Part shown: positions 63,562-64,000 of the stretch, in pieces | Layout: every line of letters begins with the position of its first letter | Position numbering within the stretch: the first letter of the stretch is position 1 | Assembly: GCF_003443615.1 (NCBI RefSeq) | Contig: NZ_CP031967.1 | Location: forward strand, 2,170,001 to 2,234,000 | Reading direction: 5' to 3' | Source: Alteromonas sp. BL110 | GTDB taxonomy: Bacteria; Pseudomonadota; Gammaproteobacteria; Enterobacterales; Alteromonadaceae | Length of the DNA stretch: 64,000 bases | Notes under the pieces: model-generated | Told to the model about the DNA's origin: nothing | Databases searched by the model: none | Seen by the model: the letters and a program-made list of their open reading frames with translations, nothing else | Made by a program: the position numbers and the translations under genes

Positions 63562-64000
63562 ATGTTTGTACCCAGTATACTTTTAAAGCAACTTTACACA
63601 CGTGCCAGCCTTACGAAGACAGATAAAGGCTTATCTTTCTCTCTGAAAAACAGATTAAAAGACGCGACCATCAAGGAAGTAAAGTGGATTTCTCTTGATG
63701 GAGAAAAAATTCCAGAAGACAAAATTTCACTCCAACTTACGCCTGACTCCTGCATTCCTGTCGATGCGTTAAATAAGTCGGAGGGCGAGCCGTTTGGCTT
63801 GCGTCAAACTATTACCGTGCACCTAGACATTGATGAGGCGCCTTGCCCTGAAAAGCGAAAATTGGGCATTTGCTTTTCGGCATCACCATTTGGGAAGCTT
63901 AAATTTGAGGTAGAAGATAATATTACAGCGCCTGGCCAACGCAGTGTTTTTATCCCCCGAGACGACATGGACGACTATGGCGAAAGCATTATAAAAACAC
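63562..64000 (+). CDS. Possible HMG-CoA reductase, N-terminal part only
   Basis: From the ATG at 63562 (AGGA 8 bp upstream) the frame is open to the window end, giving 146 residues: MFVPSILLKQLYTRASLTKT, then LKNRLKDATIKEVKWISLDG, FGLRQTITVHLDID, FGKLKFEVED and DDYGESIIKT. The segment reads as a beta-rich domain. It resembles, from memory, the extra N-terminal domain of some proteobacterial hydroxymethylglutaryl-CoA reductases, but the catalytic part lies outside the window, so the assignment is tentative. Confidence 0.45.
   Translation, partial: MFVPSILLKQLYTRASLTKTDKGLSFSLKNRLKDATIKEVKWISLDGEKIPEDKISLQLTPDSCIPVDALNKSEGEPFGLRQTITVHLDIDEAPCPEKRKLGICFSASPFGKLKFEVEDNITAPGQRSVFIPRDDMDDYGESIIKT

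Noticed and set aside
63362..63601. 79-codon minus-strand frame at the right end, rich in Phe and Tyr
   Set aside because: It overlaps the start and ribosome site of the plus-strand gene at 63562; the Phe-rich run comes from A-rich DNA read on the other strand.

Overview
The window looks like a chromosomal stretch of a marine gammaproteobacterium of the Alteromonadales, most probably Alteromonas. This rests on the gene content: an MSHA-type pilin, PanP in place of PanD for beta-alanine, MetJ with met boxes, DksA/GluQRS/PcnB/FolK/PanBC in a row, the priA-ftsN-hslVU order, a pds-type two-component pair, and many EAL-type proteins. No rRNA, tRNA, CRISPR array, transposase or prophage gene was seen. 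The genus is an inference from protein resemblance; no database search was possible.

Region by region. 1-9.4 kb: end of an MSHA-like pilin gene, a TraB/GumN-like protein, an esterase, a PepSY membrane protein, a CstA-type peptide/pyruvate transporter, a Cu/Zn efflux permease, a CNNM/CBS membrane protein and a TonB C-terminal domain protein. 9.4-17.7 kb (all minus): a beta-barrel plus cupredoxin pair, a PiuC-type hydroxylase with a Fiu-type siderophore receptor behind a Fur box, and the histidine kinase and response regulator of the 'proteobacterial dedicated sortase' type without a sortase. 18.4-21.7 kb: an ABC-2 exporter, a divergent TrmB-like methyltransferase and a degenerate EAL protein. 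22.2-33.5 kb: panP facing panC-panB-folK-pcnB-gluQRS-dksA, then sfsA, pepB, a small HTH protein, marC and yjaG. 33.5-41.9 kb: rsmD, ftsY-ftsE-ftsX (ftsY carries thirteen 18-residue repeats), two tandem EAL-HDOD genes on the opposite strand, and rpoH. 42-51 kb: fabY/yiiD-like, dtd, pip, a small membrane protein with a DUF2959 lipoprotein, a frameshifted yihY, metF/metJ, malic enzyme and rpmE. 51.4-57.3 kb: priA, ftsN, a cold-shock/DUF1294 protein, and hslVU behind a good sigma-32 promoter.

57.5-63.1 kb is the most unusual region. Behind a 5'-truncated yhaV toxin remnant lies a compact minus-strand operon: HlyD-type adaptor, peptidase-C39 ABC exporter, stand-alone LuxR-type HTH, a 68-residue peptide with a textbook double-glycine leader, a strong intercistronic hairpin, and a RimK/MvdD-like ATP-grasp ligase. 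Together these read as a biosynthesis and export system for a ribosomally made, ATP-grasp-modified peptide (graspetide-like), with a core peptide unlike the microviridin and marinostatin motifs. The window ends in the 5' part of a plus-strand gene that may encode an HMG-CoA reductase.

Functional links inside the window: rpoH (sigma-32) probably drives hslVU here; MetJ probably represses the divergent metF and itself; panP, panC and panB together complete the route to pantothenate; Fur probably represses the siderophore receptor.
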